Source: Actinomycetota bacterium (GTDB lineage: Bacteria; Actinomycetota; Actinomycetes; Nanopelagicales; Nanopelagicaceae). From it: DNA of 52,571 bases. Positions 34,478 to 44,398 of the stretch are shown piece by piece; position 1 is the stretch's first letter, and each line of letters opens with the position of its first letter. The stretch is taken from positions 1 through 52,571 of the forward strand of contig JAPLBF010000027.1 in NCBI GenBank assembly GCA_026392825.1. Direction: 5' to 3'. Position numbers and translations under genes: made by a program. Below the pieces are notes generated by a model. The model saw only the letters and a program-made list of their open reading frames with translations, was not told the DNA's origin and did no database searches.

Positions 34478-35343
34478 TCACGACCAACATCGCGATGAGT
34501 GGCATGCGCAGATATCTCAATCTCACTTGGATCAGACGATAATTGGTGGGCAATTTCTGCCGCAATGGCAACGCTGCGATGTTTTCCACCAGTGCATCCG
34601 ATTGCGATGGTTACGTACTTTTTTCCTTCACGCAGGTAGCCCGGCATCATTTGACGAATGACAGAGACATAGCTCTTAACGAATTCCGAAACTCCTTCAC
34701 TGGTTAAGACTTTATTTGAAACCTCAGCGGTTAAGCCTGTCAGCGGACGAAGTTCGGGAATCCAATGTGGATTGGGTATGAATCGGCAATCAAGGACCAG
34801 ATCAGCATCAACAGGTATTCCGTACTTATAACCAAAAGATAAAACGTTAATACGAATCGCATCTAGCATTCCGGCAGAGAAAATCTCACCGACGCGTTTT
34901 TCTAACTGATGGACGTTGAGGTTCGAGGTGTCAATTACTACATCAGCCTGTGAGCGAAGTTCTTCAAGTTTGGTACGTTCGCGTTCGATTCCATCAACTA
35001 TGCGATCTTTTCCTTGCAATGGATGTGGTCGACGGGTTGATTCAAAGCGTTGCACAAGTGATTGGTCAGTGGCATCTAAAAATAGCAAGCGGTATGCAGC
35101 CCCACTCGATTGAAGAGTTAGCAGCGCGCTATTTAAAGCATCAAAGAACTTTCCACCACGCACGTCTACTACCACCGCGAGAGATGCGATCTCGGAACTA
35201 TTGGCTTGCGATGCTAGTTCGGGCAATAGCGCAGGAGGCAAGTTATCAACGACATACCAACCGAGATCTTCAAGAGCATGCGCGACCGTGGATCGACCGG
35301 CTCCAGACATACCGGTGACGATCAATAACTCTTTATTGGCCAT
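34474..35343 (-). CDS. rapZ: RapZ-family nucleotide-binding protein
   Basis: RapZ is a P-loop protein; in E. coli it is an RNA-binding adaptor controlling glucosamine-6-phosphate synthase mRNA. The 289-aa protein has Walker A GMSGAGRST (11-19), a Walker B-like VVVDVRGGKFF, and the C-terminal IGCTGGKHRSVAIAAE segment conserved in the family. It overlaps yvcK by 4 bp and follows uvrC by 37 bp. In actinobacteria its molecular role is less clear than in E. coli. Confidence 0.92.
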   Translation of the reverse strand: MANKELLIVTGMSGAGRSTVAHALEDLGWYVVDNLPPALLPELASQANSSEIASLAVVVDVRGGKFFDALNSALLTLQSSGAAYRLLFLDATDQSLVQRFESTRRPHPLQGKDRIVDGIERERTKLEELRSQADVVIDTSNLNVHQLEKRVGEIFSAGMLDAIRINVLSFGYKYGIPVDADLVLDCRFIPNPHWIPELRPLTGLTAEVSNKVLTSEGVSEFVKSYVSVIRQMMPGYLREGKKYVTIAIGCTGGKHRSVAIAAEIAHQLSSDPSEIEISAHATHRDVGRE

Positions 35344-35380
35344 GGCTACATTGTGCCTGCACTGTCAAGGAACGCTAAAT

Positions 35381-37306
35381 TCATAGGATCTCCCCCGTCT
35401 GCATATCAACGCCCTGCATATCTGTATTCTCGCGTTGACGCTGTAAATGCTCAAAAATGATTTCAGCAATTTTCTGGCCAATACCCGGAGTAAGCGCTAA
35501 TTCGTGCAAGCTCGCTTTACGTAAGGCAGCAACAGAACCAAAACGCTCTAATAGCGCGGCGCGGCGAGATCGACCCATCTGTGGGATGTCATCTAGAACA
35601 GATTCCAACATAACTTTAGAACGGCGCGATCTATGGAAAGTGATTGCAAAGCGGTGTGCCTCATCGCGAATACGTTGAAGTAAGTACATTCCTTCACTTG
35701 TGCGCGGCAAAATAAGCGGGTCAGAATTGTTCGGTAGCCAAACTTCTTCTAAGCGCTTGGCAAGTCCGCATAACGCCACATCCGTGATTCCTAATTCATT
35801 CAGGGCGCGCTGAGCAGCGGCAACTTGTGGCGCACCACCATCAACAACAATTAACTGCGGCGGATAAGAGAATTTACTTAATCGACCTCCAATTTCAGCG
35901 ACATCGGATTCGTCGGCTGCGCGATCATTTAACAACCGCTTCATTCTGCGAGTTATAACCTGGTGAATCGCGCGAGTGTCATCCGAGGCCGTCGTCGTAT
36001 CGATTATAAATCGCCGATATTCACTTTTCTTGGCTAAGCCATCTTCAAAGACAACCATTGAGGCAACAACCGAGGTTCCTGAAATATTCGAGATGTCAAA
36101 GCACTCGATCCGTAGTGGAGTGCGCTTTAACTGCAACTGCTCTTCGATTTCTAATAGCGCTTTACCGCTGACTGCGACATCCGTTGCCCGCTTACTCAAG
36201 AATTGAATTAGCGCGTAGTGCGCATTCCGATCTACCGTTTGGAGTAGTTCTACTTTTTCGCCTCTTTGCGGAACTTTTATCGCGACCTTGGCTCCACGTA
36301 ATCCGCTTAACCAGCCCTCCAATGCCTGTAGATCGCTAGGTTCACGATTTAAAAAAATCTCATTCGGAATATCGGCAGGTGCTGCTCCGTTGTAGATCGA
36401 GAAAAAGAGCGATGCGACTTGGTCGTCTCCTTCAAGGGCGCGTTCTTGATCAACAATCCATGATCTTGAACCTTTGATCGATCCTCGCCGCACCACAAAG
36501 ATCGAACCAGCGGCGTGCAAGCCTTCCTCGTGAATCGCGATGAAGTCGCCATCGAGATCATCTGAGAGATTTCCTTGCGTAGATCTCTGCGCTTTTTCAA
36601 ACGATTCAATTTGATCACGAATACGCGCGGCTCGCTCAAACTCTTCGCGACTGGAAGCCAGCTCCATCTCATCGCGTAACTTGGGAAGAATATCTTCCAT
36701 ACCTGCTTCCATAAAGGCATCAAGTTTCACTGCGATCTCTCGGTGCTCTTCTGGAGTAACCCAACCCACGCAAGGTGCAGCGCACTTGCCTATATCCCCC
36801 AGTAAACATTGACGCTTACTTCGTTGAGCACGTTTGAAATTTCCTTCGCTGCACGAGCGCACTGAGAAGACTTTTAGAAGTACTTCATAAGTATTTCGTA
36901 GCGCCCACGCATTTGTGTAGGGACCAAAGTATTTGAGTCCCTTTCGTTTCTCTTTTCGGGTGATAAATATCCGGGGAAATTCGTCCTCCATGCTGATTGC
37001 CAAATATGGGTATGACTTGTCATCTTTAAATTGAACGTTATAGGTCGGCTGATACTGCTTGATCCACGAGAATTCGAGGGCGAGGGCCTCTAGCTCCGTG
37101 CCAACAATCGTCCAATCAACTCTAACCGCCTCATGCACCATCCGGTGAGTCTTGCGAGCCAAGTTAGAGCCGAAGTATGTAGTCAAACGATTCTTTAAAT
37201 TCTTAGCTTTACCTACATATATGACTTTATCTTTTGCATTGTAGAAACGATAAACACCAGGAAGCTCTGGGATTTCCTTAGGTCGGTAACTTGCCGGATC
37301 AGACAT
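35381..37306 (-). CDS. uvrC: UvrC, excinuclease subunit C
   Basis: UvrC makes both incisions in nucleotide excision repair. The 641-aa protein has the N-terminal GIY-YIG nuclease domain (GVYRFYNAKDKVIYVGKAKN), a cysteine cluster around CLLGDIGKCAAPCVG, a UVR domain (about 205-240) that contacts UvrB, the RNase H-like second nuclease domain (RIECFDISNISGTSVV, LIVVDGGAPQV) and C-terminal helix-hairpin-helix motifs (about 575-625). It follows uvrA without a gap, completing uvrB-uvrA-uvrC. Confidence 0.96.
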   Translation of the reverse strand: MSDPASYRPKEIPELPGVYRFYNAKDKVIYVGKAKNLKNRLTTYFGSNLARKTHRMVHEAVRVDWTIVGTELEALALEFSWIKQYQPTYNVQFKDDKSYPYLAISMEDEFPRIFITRKEKRKGLKYFGPYTNAWALRNTYEVLLKVFSVRSCSEGNFKRAQRSKRQCLLGDIGKCAAPCVGWVTPEEHREIAVKLDAFMEAGMEDILPKLRDEMELASSREEFERAARIRDQIESFEKAQRSTQGNLSDDLDGDFIAIHEEGLHAAGSIFVVRRGSIKGSRSWIVDQERALEGDDQVASLFFSIYNGAAPADIPNEIFLNREPSDLQALEGWLSGLRGAKVAIKVPQRGEKVELLQTVDRNAHYALIQFLSKRATDVAVSGKALLEIEEQLQLKRTPLRIECFDISNISGTSVVASMVVFEDGLAKKSEYRRFIIDTTTASDDTRAIHQVITRRMKRLLNDRAADESDVAEIGGRLSKFSYPPQLIVVDGGAPQVAAAQRALNELGITDVALCGLAKRLEEVWLPNNSDPLILPRTSEGMYLLQRIRDEAHRFAITFHRSRRSKVMLESVLDDIPQMGRSRRAALLERFGSVAALRKASLHELALTPGIGQKIAEIIFEHLQRQRENTDMQGVDMQTGEIL

Positions 37307-40141
37307 CTATTTCACGGCAGCTTTTTTCTTCGCTGGCGCACGATTACTCGCCAAAATTTCTGCTAAATACTTTCCGGTGTAGCTCGCTTTTACCTTTGCA
37401 ACATCTTCTGGGGTCCCCTCGGCAACAACTTCGCCACCACGGAATCCACCCTCAGGCCCCATATCAATTACCCAGTCTGAGGATTTGATGACATCGAGAT
37501 TGTGTTCGATAACAACAACAGTGTTTCCAGAATCAACAAGGCGGCTAAGTACCCCAAGCAACTTACTAACATCTTCAAAGTGAAGCCCGGTTGTTGGTTC
37601 ATCCAATACATAAATCGTGCGACCAGTAGAGCGGCGCTGCAATTCCGTTGCCAACTTAACGCGTTGGGCTTCGCCACCCGAAAGGGTTGGTGCTGATTGC
37701 CCTAATCTCACATATCCCAAACCAACATCACACAGTGTTTTGAGATATCTCGCGATTGTGGGAACTGATTCGAAGAATGTGTGGGCAATTTCAATCGGCA
37801 TGTCGAGTACTTCAGCGATTGTCTTACCTTTGTAATGCACTTCAAGTGTCTCGCGGTTATATCTAGCACCGTGGCAAATTTCGCAAGGAACGTAAACATC
37901 TGGCAAGAAGTTCATCTCAATAGTGATGGTGCCATCGCCTGAACAGTTCTCGCAACGACCGCCCTTTACGTTAAAGGAGAAGCGGCCCTGTTGGTAGCCG
38001 CGGACTTTCGCTTCGGTAGTTTCGGCAAATAGTGCTCGGACTTTATCGAATACACCAGTGTAAGTCGCTGGATTTGATCTAGGTGTGCGGCCAATCGGTG
38101 ATTGATCTACGTGAACCACTTTATCAAGTTGATCTACTCCGGTTACGGTGCGATGGCGACCTGGTACTAAGCGGGCTCCATTTAATTTGTTGGCAAGAGT
38201 TGTATAGAGAATGTCATTAACCAAAGTCGATTTACCAGATCCGCTTACTCCGGTCACGGAGACAAAGAGACCTAGCGGAATATCAACTACCAGTTTACGT
38301 TTTGGATCTACCGGTCTGCGTTTATCTGGAATTGCAATTGATTTGCGTCCTGATAGGTAAGCGCCAGTGATGGATTCTTTAGAGTCAATTAACTCATGGT
38401 AGGAACCCGAAACAACAACTTTTCCACCGTGTTCACCAGCTCCGGGACCAATATCTACGATCCAGTCTGCAGTACGAATAGTTTCTTCATCGTGCTCGAC
38501 AACGATCAAGGTATTTCCTAGATCACGTAAGCGAGTGAGCGTTTCAATTAAGCGGCGGTTATCTCGTTGATGCAAACCAATACTTGGCTCATCCAATACA
38601 TAGAGCACACCCACCAAGCCAGAACCAATCTGAGTCGCCAAGCGAATACGTTGGGCTTCGCCACCAGAGAGCGTTGCCGCAGGTCGTGCTAAGGAAAGGT
38701 AATCAAGACCTACGTCAAGGAGAAATCCAAGTCTTGCGTGCACTTCTTTCATAACTCGTTCTGCAATTTGCGCTTCACGTGCATTTAGCGAGATGCTCTT
38801 CAGGAATGTGGCGCAGTCAGCAATTGAAAGTTCGCAGATTTGGGCGATATTCTTCTCACCAACTGTTACAGCGAGAACCTCAGGCTTTAGGCGCGCACCA
38901 TCGCAAATATTGCAGGGAATTTCCCGCATATAGGACTGATACTTCTCGCGGGAATAATCACTTTCAGTCTCATCGTGTTTACGGTGAATAAATGGGATTA
39001 CCCCCTCAAAGCCTGAAGAGTAATTCCGGACGCGACCATAACGGTTCTTATATTTGACGTGCACTTCATATTCAAATCCGTTGAGAATTGCTTCCTTGGC
39101 CTTCACTGACAGTTTCTTCCACGGATTTTCTAGCGAAAACTTTACTTCCTCAGCCAACGCTTCAAGTAGGCGTAAGAAATACTCTGAGGTTTGACCATTT
39201 GACCAAGGGGCGATCGCACCTTCGTTAATGCTGATCGAATCATCTGGAATCACTAACTCTTCATCAACTTCTAATTTCGTACCTATTCCCGAGCACTCAG
39301 GGCAAGCACCGAATGGTGAGTTGAAGGAGAATGAACGCGGTTCTAACTCTTCGAAGGATAGGTTGCAATCGTGACAGGCTAAATGTTCGCTAAAGGTGCG
39401 CTCCTTCTCCGCCCCTTTGCTATCAACGAAATCGAGGAGCACTATTCCGCTAGCTAAACGAAGTGCGGTTTCAATTGAGTCGGTCAGACGAGACTTCGAT
39501 TCCACTTTAGCGGTTAAGCGATCAACCACGACTTCAATGGTGTGCTTCTCTTGCTTCTTAAGCTTTGGCGGTTCAGAGAGCGAGATCGTTTCTCCATCAA
39601 CGCGGGCGCGCGAATAGCCCTGGGTAACAAGTTCGGCAAATAGATCAACGAACTCACCTTTACGTTCGCGAATCACTGGCGCAAGAACTTGGAACTTTGT
39701 GGTCGCCGGCATTGTCAGAATTTGATCAACTATTTGCTGCGGGCTCTGGCGCGAAACTGCCTTTTTGCATTTCGGACAGTGCGGTCTTCCTGCGCGTGCA
39801 AAGAGTAGGCGGAGATAATCGTAAACCTCAGTAATGGTTCCGACTGTAGATCGCGGATTTCGGTTGGTAGATTTCTGATCAATAGAAACTGCCGGCGAGA
39901 GTCCTTCGATAAAATCAACATCAGGCTTATCCATCTGCCCTAAGAATTGGCGTGCATAGGCTGAAAGTGATTCAACATATCTGCGTTGGCCCTCAGCAAA
40001 TATCGTGTCAAAGGCAAGCGATGATTTTCCCGACCCCGACAATCCCGTGAAAACGATTAGTGCCTCGCGCGGAAGTTCAATAGAGACATCTTTGAGATTG
40101 TGCTCGCGGGCACCGCGCACAATTAATTTATCTATGCTCAT
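37307..40141 (-). CDS. uvrA: UvrA, excinuclease subunit A
   Basis: UvrA recognises DNA damage and loads UvrB. The 944-aa protein has two ABC ATPase modules, with Walker [13 protein letters not shown] near residue 35 and [12 protein letters not shown] near 645, each split by a zinc-binding insertion (CHDCNLSF...CPEC and CENCSGDG...CEICHG), and two signatures ([18 protein letters not shown] and [17 protein letters not shown]). The tail is lysine and alanine rich. The gene abuts uvrB and uvrC at zero distance, so subunit synthesis is probably coupled. Confidence 0.97.
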   Translation of the reverse strand: MSIDKLIVRGAREHNLKDVSIELPREALIVFTGLSGSGKSSLAFDTIFAEGQRRYVESLSAYARQFLGQMDKPDVDFIEGLSPAVSIDQKSTNRNPRSTVGTITEVYDYLRLLFARAGRPHCPKCKKAVSRQSPQQIVDQILTMPATTKFQVLAPVIRERKGEFVDLFAELVTQGYSRARVDGETISLSEPPKLKKQEKHTIEVVVDRLTAKVESKSRLTDSIETALRLASGIVLLDFVDSKGAEKERTFSEHLACHDCNLSFEELEPRSFSFNSPFGACPECSGIGTKLEVDEELVIPDDSISINEGAIAPWSNGQTSEYFLRLLEALAEEVKFSLENPWKKLSVKAKEAILNGFEYEVHVKYKNRYGRVRNYSSGFEGVIPFIHRKHDETESDYSREKYQSYMREIPCNICDGARLKPEVLAVTVGEKNIAQICELSIADCATFLKSISLNAREAQIAERVMKEVHARLGFLLDVGLDYLSLARPAATLSGGEAQRIRLATQIGSGLVGVLYVLDEPSIGLHQRDNRRLIETLTRLRDLGNTLIVVEHDEETIRTADWIVDIGPGAGEHGGKVVVSGSYHELIDSKESITGAYLSGRKSIAIPDKRRPVDPKRKLVVDIPLGLFVSVTGVSGSGKSTLVNDILYTTLANKLNGARLVPGRHRTVTGVDQLDKVVHVDQSPIGRTPRSNPATYTGVFDKVRALFAETTEAKVRGYQQGRFSFNVKGGRCENCSGDGTITIEMNFLPDVYVPCEICHGARYNRETLEVHYKGKTIAEVLDMPIEIAHTFFESVPTIARYLKTLCDVGLGYVRLGQSAPTLSGGEAQRVKLATELQRRSTGRTIYVLDEPTTGLHFEDVSKLLGVLSRLVDSGNTVVVIEHNLDVIKSSDWVIDMGPEGGFRGGEVVAEGTPEDVAKVKASYTGKYLAEILASNRAPAKKKAAVK

Positions 40142-42229
40142 TTAAATTCCCGCCTCACCCATACCGCGCAATTCCTTCTTCAACTCTCTGATCTCATCAC
40201 GCAGACGCGCTGCAAGTTCAAATTGCAGATCACCTGCAGCAGAGCGCATCTGCTCGGTGAGGGAGCCTATCAAGGCGAGGAGTTCTTGGCGCGGCAGAGA
40301 GAGAACTTTCTTTGTATGGAATCCAAGATCGGGAACTAAAGCTTTCCCGCCCTTTTTTGCCTTCGCGCTAGCGAGTAAATCATCTGTGTCATCGCTCTCG
40401 CGTGCAATGGTGTCGGTTATATCTGCAATCTTCTTACGAAGTGGCTGCGGATCGACTCCTCGTTCTAAATTGTATGAAACTTGCTTTGCACGACGACGAT
40501 TGGTTTCATCAATTGCCTGAGCCATAGATTTTGTTATGTTATCGGCATACATATGGACTTCACCAGAAACATTTCGTGCAGCGCGTCCGATAGTTTGAAT
40601 CAACGAAGTCGCAGAGCGCAAGAAGCCCTCTTTATCGGCATCGAGGATCGCAACGAGTGAGACTTCAGGTAAATCTAAACCTTCACGCAGCAAATTGATA
40701 CCAATCAAGACATCATATTCTCCTGTACGCAGCTCGCGAAGTAACTCGACTCTACGTAAAGTGTCAACCTCGGAGTGCAAGTAACGCACGCGAACTCCGC
40801 GCTCTTGCAAATAGTCAGTTAAATCCTCAGACATTTTCTTCGTTAAAGTGGTGACCAAAATACGCTCATTCTTAGCCGCACGGATATTGATCTCGTTTAA
40901 GAGATCATCTATCTGACCTTTAATCGGCTTAATAATGATTGCAGGATCTACCAATCCAGTTGGACGAATTACTTGTTCAACAACATCGCCTTCAACTTTA
41001 GCCATCTCATATTTTCCAGGAGTGGCGGAGAGAAATAACTTCTGCCCCACGCGCTCTAAGAACTCGGGCCATTTAAGCGGGCGATTGTCCATCGCACTTG
41101 GCAGTCGGAAACCGTGTTCAACGAGCGTGCGTTTACGGGATGCATCACCTTCAAACATTGCACCAATCTGCGGAACGGTTACGTGGCTCTCATCAATAAC
41201 TAATAGGAAATCTTCTGGAAAGTAATCAAGCAGACAGTTTGGGGCAGAGCCTGGTTCGCGTCCATCTAGATGTCGTGAGTAGTTCTCAATTCCCGAACAG
41301 AAACCAAGTTGTTCCATCATTTCTAGATCGAAGGTGGTGCGCATCTTTAGGCGTTGCGCTTCTAATAACTTGCCCTGCTTTTCAAATAGATTGAGTTGAA
41401 TCTGCAACTCATCTTGGATCTCCCCCATTGCCCGCTTCATCGTTTCGGGTCCTGCGGCGTAGTGAGTGGCTGGGAAAATGTAGATCTCGGTCTCATCTCG
41501 AAGAATTTCTCCGGTTAATGGATGCAGCGTCATTATCTTTTCAATCTCATCTCCGAACATTTCGATTCGGATCGCCAACTCTTCGTACATTGGAATAATC
41601 TCAATTGTGTCGCCTCGAACACGGAATGTGCCGCGCTCAAAGGCCATATCATTTCTTTGGTACTGCACATCGACAAATTTGCGCAGTAACTTGTTGCGCT
41701 CAATTTCATCGCCCACTTTCAGGCGAATCATGCGATCGATATATTCCTGTGGTGTACCAAGTCCATATATGCAAGAAACTGTTGCGACCACGATTACATC
41801 TCTGCGGGTTAACAATGAATTTGTAGCCGAGTGGCGTAAGCGTTCTACCTCATCGTTGACGCTGGAGTCTTTCTCAATAAAAGTGTCAGTCTGTGGAACA
41901 TAAGCTTCGGGTTGGTAATAGTCATAATAAGAAACAAAGTATTCGACTGCGTTATTGGGTAAGAGTTCACGGAATTCATTAGCAAGCTGCGCTGCCAGAG
42001 TTTTATTTGGCGCTAAGACCAGCGTTGGTCTCTGCAGGCGCTCAATTAACCAGGCTGTTGTTGCGGATTTGCCGGTACCCGTCGCGCCAAGCAAGACGAC
42101 ATCCTGGACACCAGCATCGATTCGTCGAGCAATTTCTTCGATTGCTTGTGGTTGATCTCCGGCAGGCACATAATCACTAATGACCTGGAATGGTTCGACC
42201 TTTCGCTGCAGGTCAGAGATCGGGCGCAT
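40142..42229 (-). CDS. uvrB: UvrB, excinuclease subunit B
   Basis: UvrB verifies damage with its helicase-like motor and recruits UvrC. The 695-aa protein has Walker [13 protein letters not shown], the beta-hairpin that inserts into DNA ([13 protein letters not shown]), helicase motifs [10 protein letters not shown] and [10 protein letters not shown], and a C-terminal UVR domain (about 650-690, [20 protein letters not shown]) matching that of UvrC. It lies 9 bp downstream of coaE and is joined to uvrA with no gap. No SOS box was recognised upstream. Confidence 0.97.
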   Translation of the reverse strand: MRPISDLQRKVEPFQVISDYVPAGDQPQAIEEIARRIDAGVQDVVLLGATGTGKSATTAWLIERLQRPTLVLAPNKTLAAQLANEFRELLPNNAVEYFVSYYDYYQPEAYVPQTDTFIEKDSSVNDEVERLRHSATNSLLTRRDVIVVATVSCIYGLGTPQEYIDRMIRLKVGDEIERNKLLRKFVDVQYQRNDMAFERGTFRVRGDTIEIIPMYEELAIRIEMFGDEIEKIMTLHPLTGEILRDETEIYIFPATHYAAGPETMKRAMGEIQDELQIQLNLFEKQGKLLEAQRLKMRTTFDLEMMEQLGFCSGIENYSRHLDGREPGSAPNCLLDYFPEDFLLVIDESHVTVPQIGAMFEGDASRKRTLVEHGFRLPSAMDNRPLKWPEFLERVGQKLFLSATPGKYEMAKVEGDVVEQVIRPTGLVDPAIIIKPIKGQIDDLLNEINIRAAKNERILVTTLTKKMSEDLTDYLQERGVRVRYLHSEVDTLRRVELLRELRTGEYDVLIGINLLREGLDLPEVSLVAILDADKEGFLRSATSLIQTIGRAARNVSGEVHMYADNITKSMAQAIDETNRRRAKQVSYNLERGVDPQPLRKKIADITDTIARESDDTDDLLASAKAKKGGKALVPDLGFHTKKVLSLPRQELLALIGSLTEQMRSAAGDLQFELAARLRDEIRELKKELRGMGEAGI

Positions 42230-42238
42230 TTTCCTAGC

Positions 42239-42829
42239 CTACTTCGCTCGGCTCGGTAATTCCTCCCAGAGGTTTTCTACAGCGCGCAGCAACTGGTCTT
42301 CATCTCCGTCATTGGTGATCACGAAATCTGCCAGCGCTTGCCTCTCTTCACGAGTGGCTTGAGAGGCTATGCGCCGTTCTATTTCAGAGATAAGCATTCC
42401 ACGCTTTCGCAGACGCTCCTTGCGAAGTTCTAAATCTGCTTCCACTGTAATAACTAAATCAAAATTCTTAGCCGAACCAGACTCTGCTAAAAGTGGGATC
42501 TCATAGATTAGAACTTCACCAGGTTGCAGATCTGAAACAACTTCTGCGAAAAGTTCACGAACTCGTGGATGAATAATCGCTTCTAGATCTTCCTTCGCTC
42601 GCGGGTCTGAAAAGATGATCTCTGCTAACGCCTTGCGATCAATATCTCCATCACGCAATATCTTTTCGCCAAAGCGCAGGATAACTTCATCAAATCCTTC
42701 ACTGCCTCGCTCGATTGCGACTCTGGCAAGTTGATCGGCATCAACAACGCGCGCGCCAAGATCAGAGAAATATTGCGCAGCCAGCGATTTTCCGGCACCG
42801 ATTCCTCCGGTAAGAGCGACGATCAACAT
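42239..42829 (-). CDS. coaE: Dephospho-CoA kinase
   Basis: CoaE phosphorylates dephospho-CoA in the last step of coenzyme A synthesis. The 196-aa protein begins LIVALTGGIGAGKS (P-loop 8-15), has the FSDLGARVVDADQLAR substrate segment and the lid region. I chose ATG 42827-42829; a 17-residue longer frame reaches into the rpsA terminator and is not family-like. A TAGAGT box 7 nt before the ATG suggests its own leaderless promoter. coaE beside rpsA and uvrB is a classical actinobacterial order. Confidence 0.94.
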   Translation of the reverse strand: MLIVALTGGIGAGKSLAAQYFSDLGARVVDADQLARVAIERGSEGFDEVILRFGEKILRDGDIDRKALAEIIFSDPRAKEDLEAIIHPRVRELFAEVVSDLQPGEVLIYEIPLLAESGSAKNFDLVITVEADLELRKERLRKRGMLISEIERRIASQATREERQALADFVITNDGDEDQLLRAVENLWEELPSRAK

Positions 42830-42836
42830 ATCGCCA

Positions 42837-42842
42837 ACTCTA
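42837..42842 (-). promoter_or_regulatory. coaE -10 box, leaderless promoter
   Basis: TAGAGT on the minus strand lies 7 nt from the coaE ATG, just downstream of the rpsA terminator. That position fits a fresh start for the coaE-uvrB-uvrA-uvrC run. Confidence 0.4.
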
Positions 42843-42866
42843 CCTCGGAGCAGAACTTTGGAGCAT

Positions 42867-42900
42867 AAGAAAAGGCCCACCCGAAGGTGAGCCTTTTCTT
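42867..42900 (-). terminator. Intrinsic terminator after rpsA
   Basis: On the minus strand a 15-bp stem (one G-U pair) closes on a TTCG tetraloop flanked by C and G. The base of the stem is AAGAAAAGGC on the left and GCCTTTTCTT on the right, so a T-rich tract follows the GC-rich part. It starts 9 bp after the rpsA stop. The A-rich left arm makes it potentially bidirectional. It is the clearest intrinsic terminator in the window. Confidence 0.92.
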
Positions 42901-42909
42901 GTTAACTAC

Positions 42910-44277
42910 TTATTCTGCAGATACTTCAGCAACAACTTCTTCTACCGCAGGAGCAGCAGCGTCAGCAGCTTTCGCTTCTGCCTTCTGCTTCTTGTGCGCT
43001 AGGAAACGAGTCTGTGCCTCTTGGTACTGACGTTCCCATTCTTCGCGTTGTGAATCAAAGCCTGGCTTCCATTCCTGTGTATCAGGATCGAAACCTTCTG
43101 GATAAATGAAGTTTCCAGCTGCATCATAACGAGCAGCCATTCCGTATTGAGTTGGATCGAATGCTTCGATTTCAACTTCGTGGCCTTCATTGGCTTGCTT
43201 AAGTGAAAGAGAGATGCGTCGACGCTCGAGATCAATGTCAATGATCTTCACGAAGAGTTCGTCATCTACTGCAACAACTTGCTCTGGAATTTCAACGTGG
43301 CGTTCTGCCAACTCAGAAATGTGAACGAGTCCTTCAATTCCTTCGTGAACACGAATAAATGCTCCGAATGGAACTAGCTTTGTCACGACGCCTGGAACAA
43401 CCTGATTGATTGTGTGGGTGCGTGCAAATGCCTGCCATGGATCTTCTTGAGTCGCCTTGAGTGAGAGTGAAACACGTTCGCGCTCAAAATCAACTTCGAG
43501 AACTTCAACAGTTACTTCATCGCCGACTTCAACAACTTCGCCTGGATGATCAATGTGCTTCCAAGAAAGTTCAGAAACGTGAACGAGGCCATCAACGCCA
43601 CCTAGGTCAACGAATGCACCGAAGTTTACGATTGATGAAATCACGCCAGTGCGAACCTGACCCTTTTGGAGCTGGTTCAAGAATGTTGTGCGTGACTCAG
43701 ATTGAGTCTGCTCAAGGAATGCACGACGAGAAAGAACAACGTTATTGCGGTTCTTATCGAGCTCGATGATGCGAGCCTCAACTTCCTTACCGATGTAAGG
43801 AGTTAGATCGCGTACGCGACGCATTTCAACAAGAGATGCTGGCAAGAAGCCGCGCAGACCGATATCTACGATCAAGCCGCCCTTAACAACTTCAATAACT
43901 GTTCCGACGACAACTTCATCGCGCTCTTTCTTGCCTTCAATGTCTCCCCAGGCGCGCTCGTACTGTGCGCGCTTCTTAGAAAGAATTGTGCGGCCTTCTT
44001 TATCTTCCTTCTGTAGAACGAGCGCTTCAATGCGATCGCCCACCTTAACAATGTCATTTGGATCTGCATCGTGGCGGATTGAAAGTTCGCGGGAAGGGAT
44101 TACGCCTTCTGTCTTGTACCCGATATCAAGAAGTACTTCTTCGCGATCTACTTGTACAACGGTTCCTTCAACAAGGTCTCCGTCATTGAAATTTCTGATT
44201 GTGCCTTCGATTGCTGCAAGAAAATCTGCGGCCGATCCGATGTCGTTAACTGCTACGACTGGTGATGATGTGCTCAA
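42910..44277 (-). CDS. rpsA: 30S ribosomal protein S1 (TTG start proposed)
   Basis: S1 helps the 30S subunit bind and unfold mRNAs. From TTG 44275-44277 the protein is 455 aa, beginning STSSPVVAVNDIG as in other actinobacterial S1. It has four S1 RNA-binding domains (for example LVEGTVVQVDREEVLLDIGY, VVGTVIEVVKGGLIVDIGLR, VRTGVISSIVNFGAFVDLGG, VVPGVVTKLVPFGAFIRVHE) and an acidic, alanine-rich tail. GGAG lies 4 nt before the TTG, a little close. The longer frame from ATG 44319 adds 14 unusual residues and has no ribosome binding site. Actinobacterial S1 has four domains rather than the six of E. coli. Confidence 0.94.
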   Translation of the reverse strand: MSTSSPVVAVNDIGSAADFLAAIEGTIRNFNDGDLVEGTVVQVDREEVLLDIGYKTEGVIPSRELSIRHDADPNDIVKVGDRIEALVLQKEDKEGRTILSKKRAQYERAWGDIEGKKERDEVVVGTVIEVVKGGLIVDIGLRGFLPASLVEMRRVRDLTPYIGKEVEARIIELDKNRNNVVLSRRAFLEQTQSESRTTFLNQLQKGQVRTGVISSIVNFGAFVDLGGVDGLVHVSELSWKHIDHPGEVVEVGDEVTVEVLEVDFERERVSLSLKATQEDPWQAFARTHTINQVVPGVVTKLVPFGAFIRVHEGIEGLVHISELAERHVEIPEQVVAVDDELFVKIIDIDLERRRISLSLKQANEGHEVEIEAFDPTQYGMAARYDAAGNFIYPEGFDPDTQEWKPGFDSQREEWERQYQEAQTRFLAHKKQKAEAKAADAAAPAVEEVVAEVSAE

Positions 44278-44349
44278 GTTGCTCCGTAGGGATAGAAAGT
44301 AATAGGACTCCAGAACCATTCTGGTGAACGGGCGTAAGCGTACGGTTTT

Positions 44350-44355
44350 AGTCTA
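44350..44355 (-). promoter_or_regulatory. Possible rpsA -10 box
   Basis: TAGACT on the minus strand gives a leader of about 65 nt to the TTG start. A weak TTTATC lies 16 bp upstream. Ribosomal protein S1 is autoregulated in E. coli; nothing specific was recognised in this leader. Confidence 0.25.
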
Positions 44356-44385
44356 GTTAAGGGCAAATCCTGATAAAAATAGGCG

Positions 44386-44391
44386 TAAACT
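44386..44391 (+). promoter_or_regulatory. MFS gene -10 box, leaderless promoter
   Basis: TAAACT lies 7 nt before the ATG of the MFS gene, with no ribosome binding site in between. It diverges from the rpsA promoter region. Confidence 0.4.
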
Positions 44392-44398
44392 CCAGAAA

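Noticed and set aside
35344-35380. TTGACA upstream of rapZ as a promoter
   Set aside because: No -10-like hexamer lies at 16-19 bp; the position would fall on the rapZ start codon.
42830-42880. 17-residue N-terminal extension of coaE
   Set aside because: It runs into the rpsA terminator stem and precedes the canonical P-loop start.
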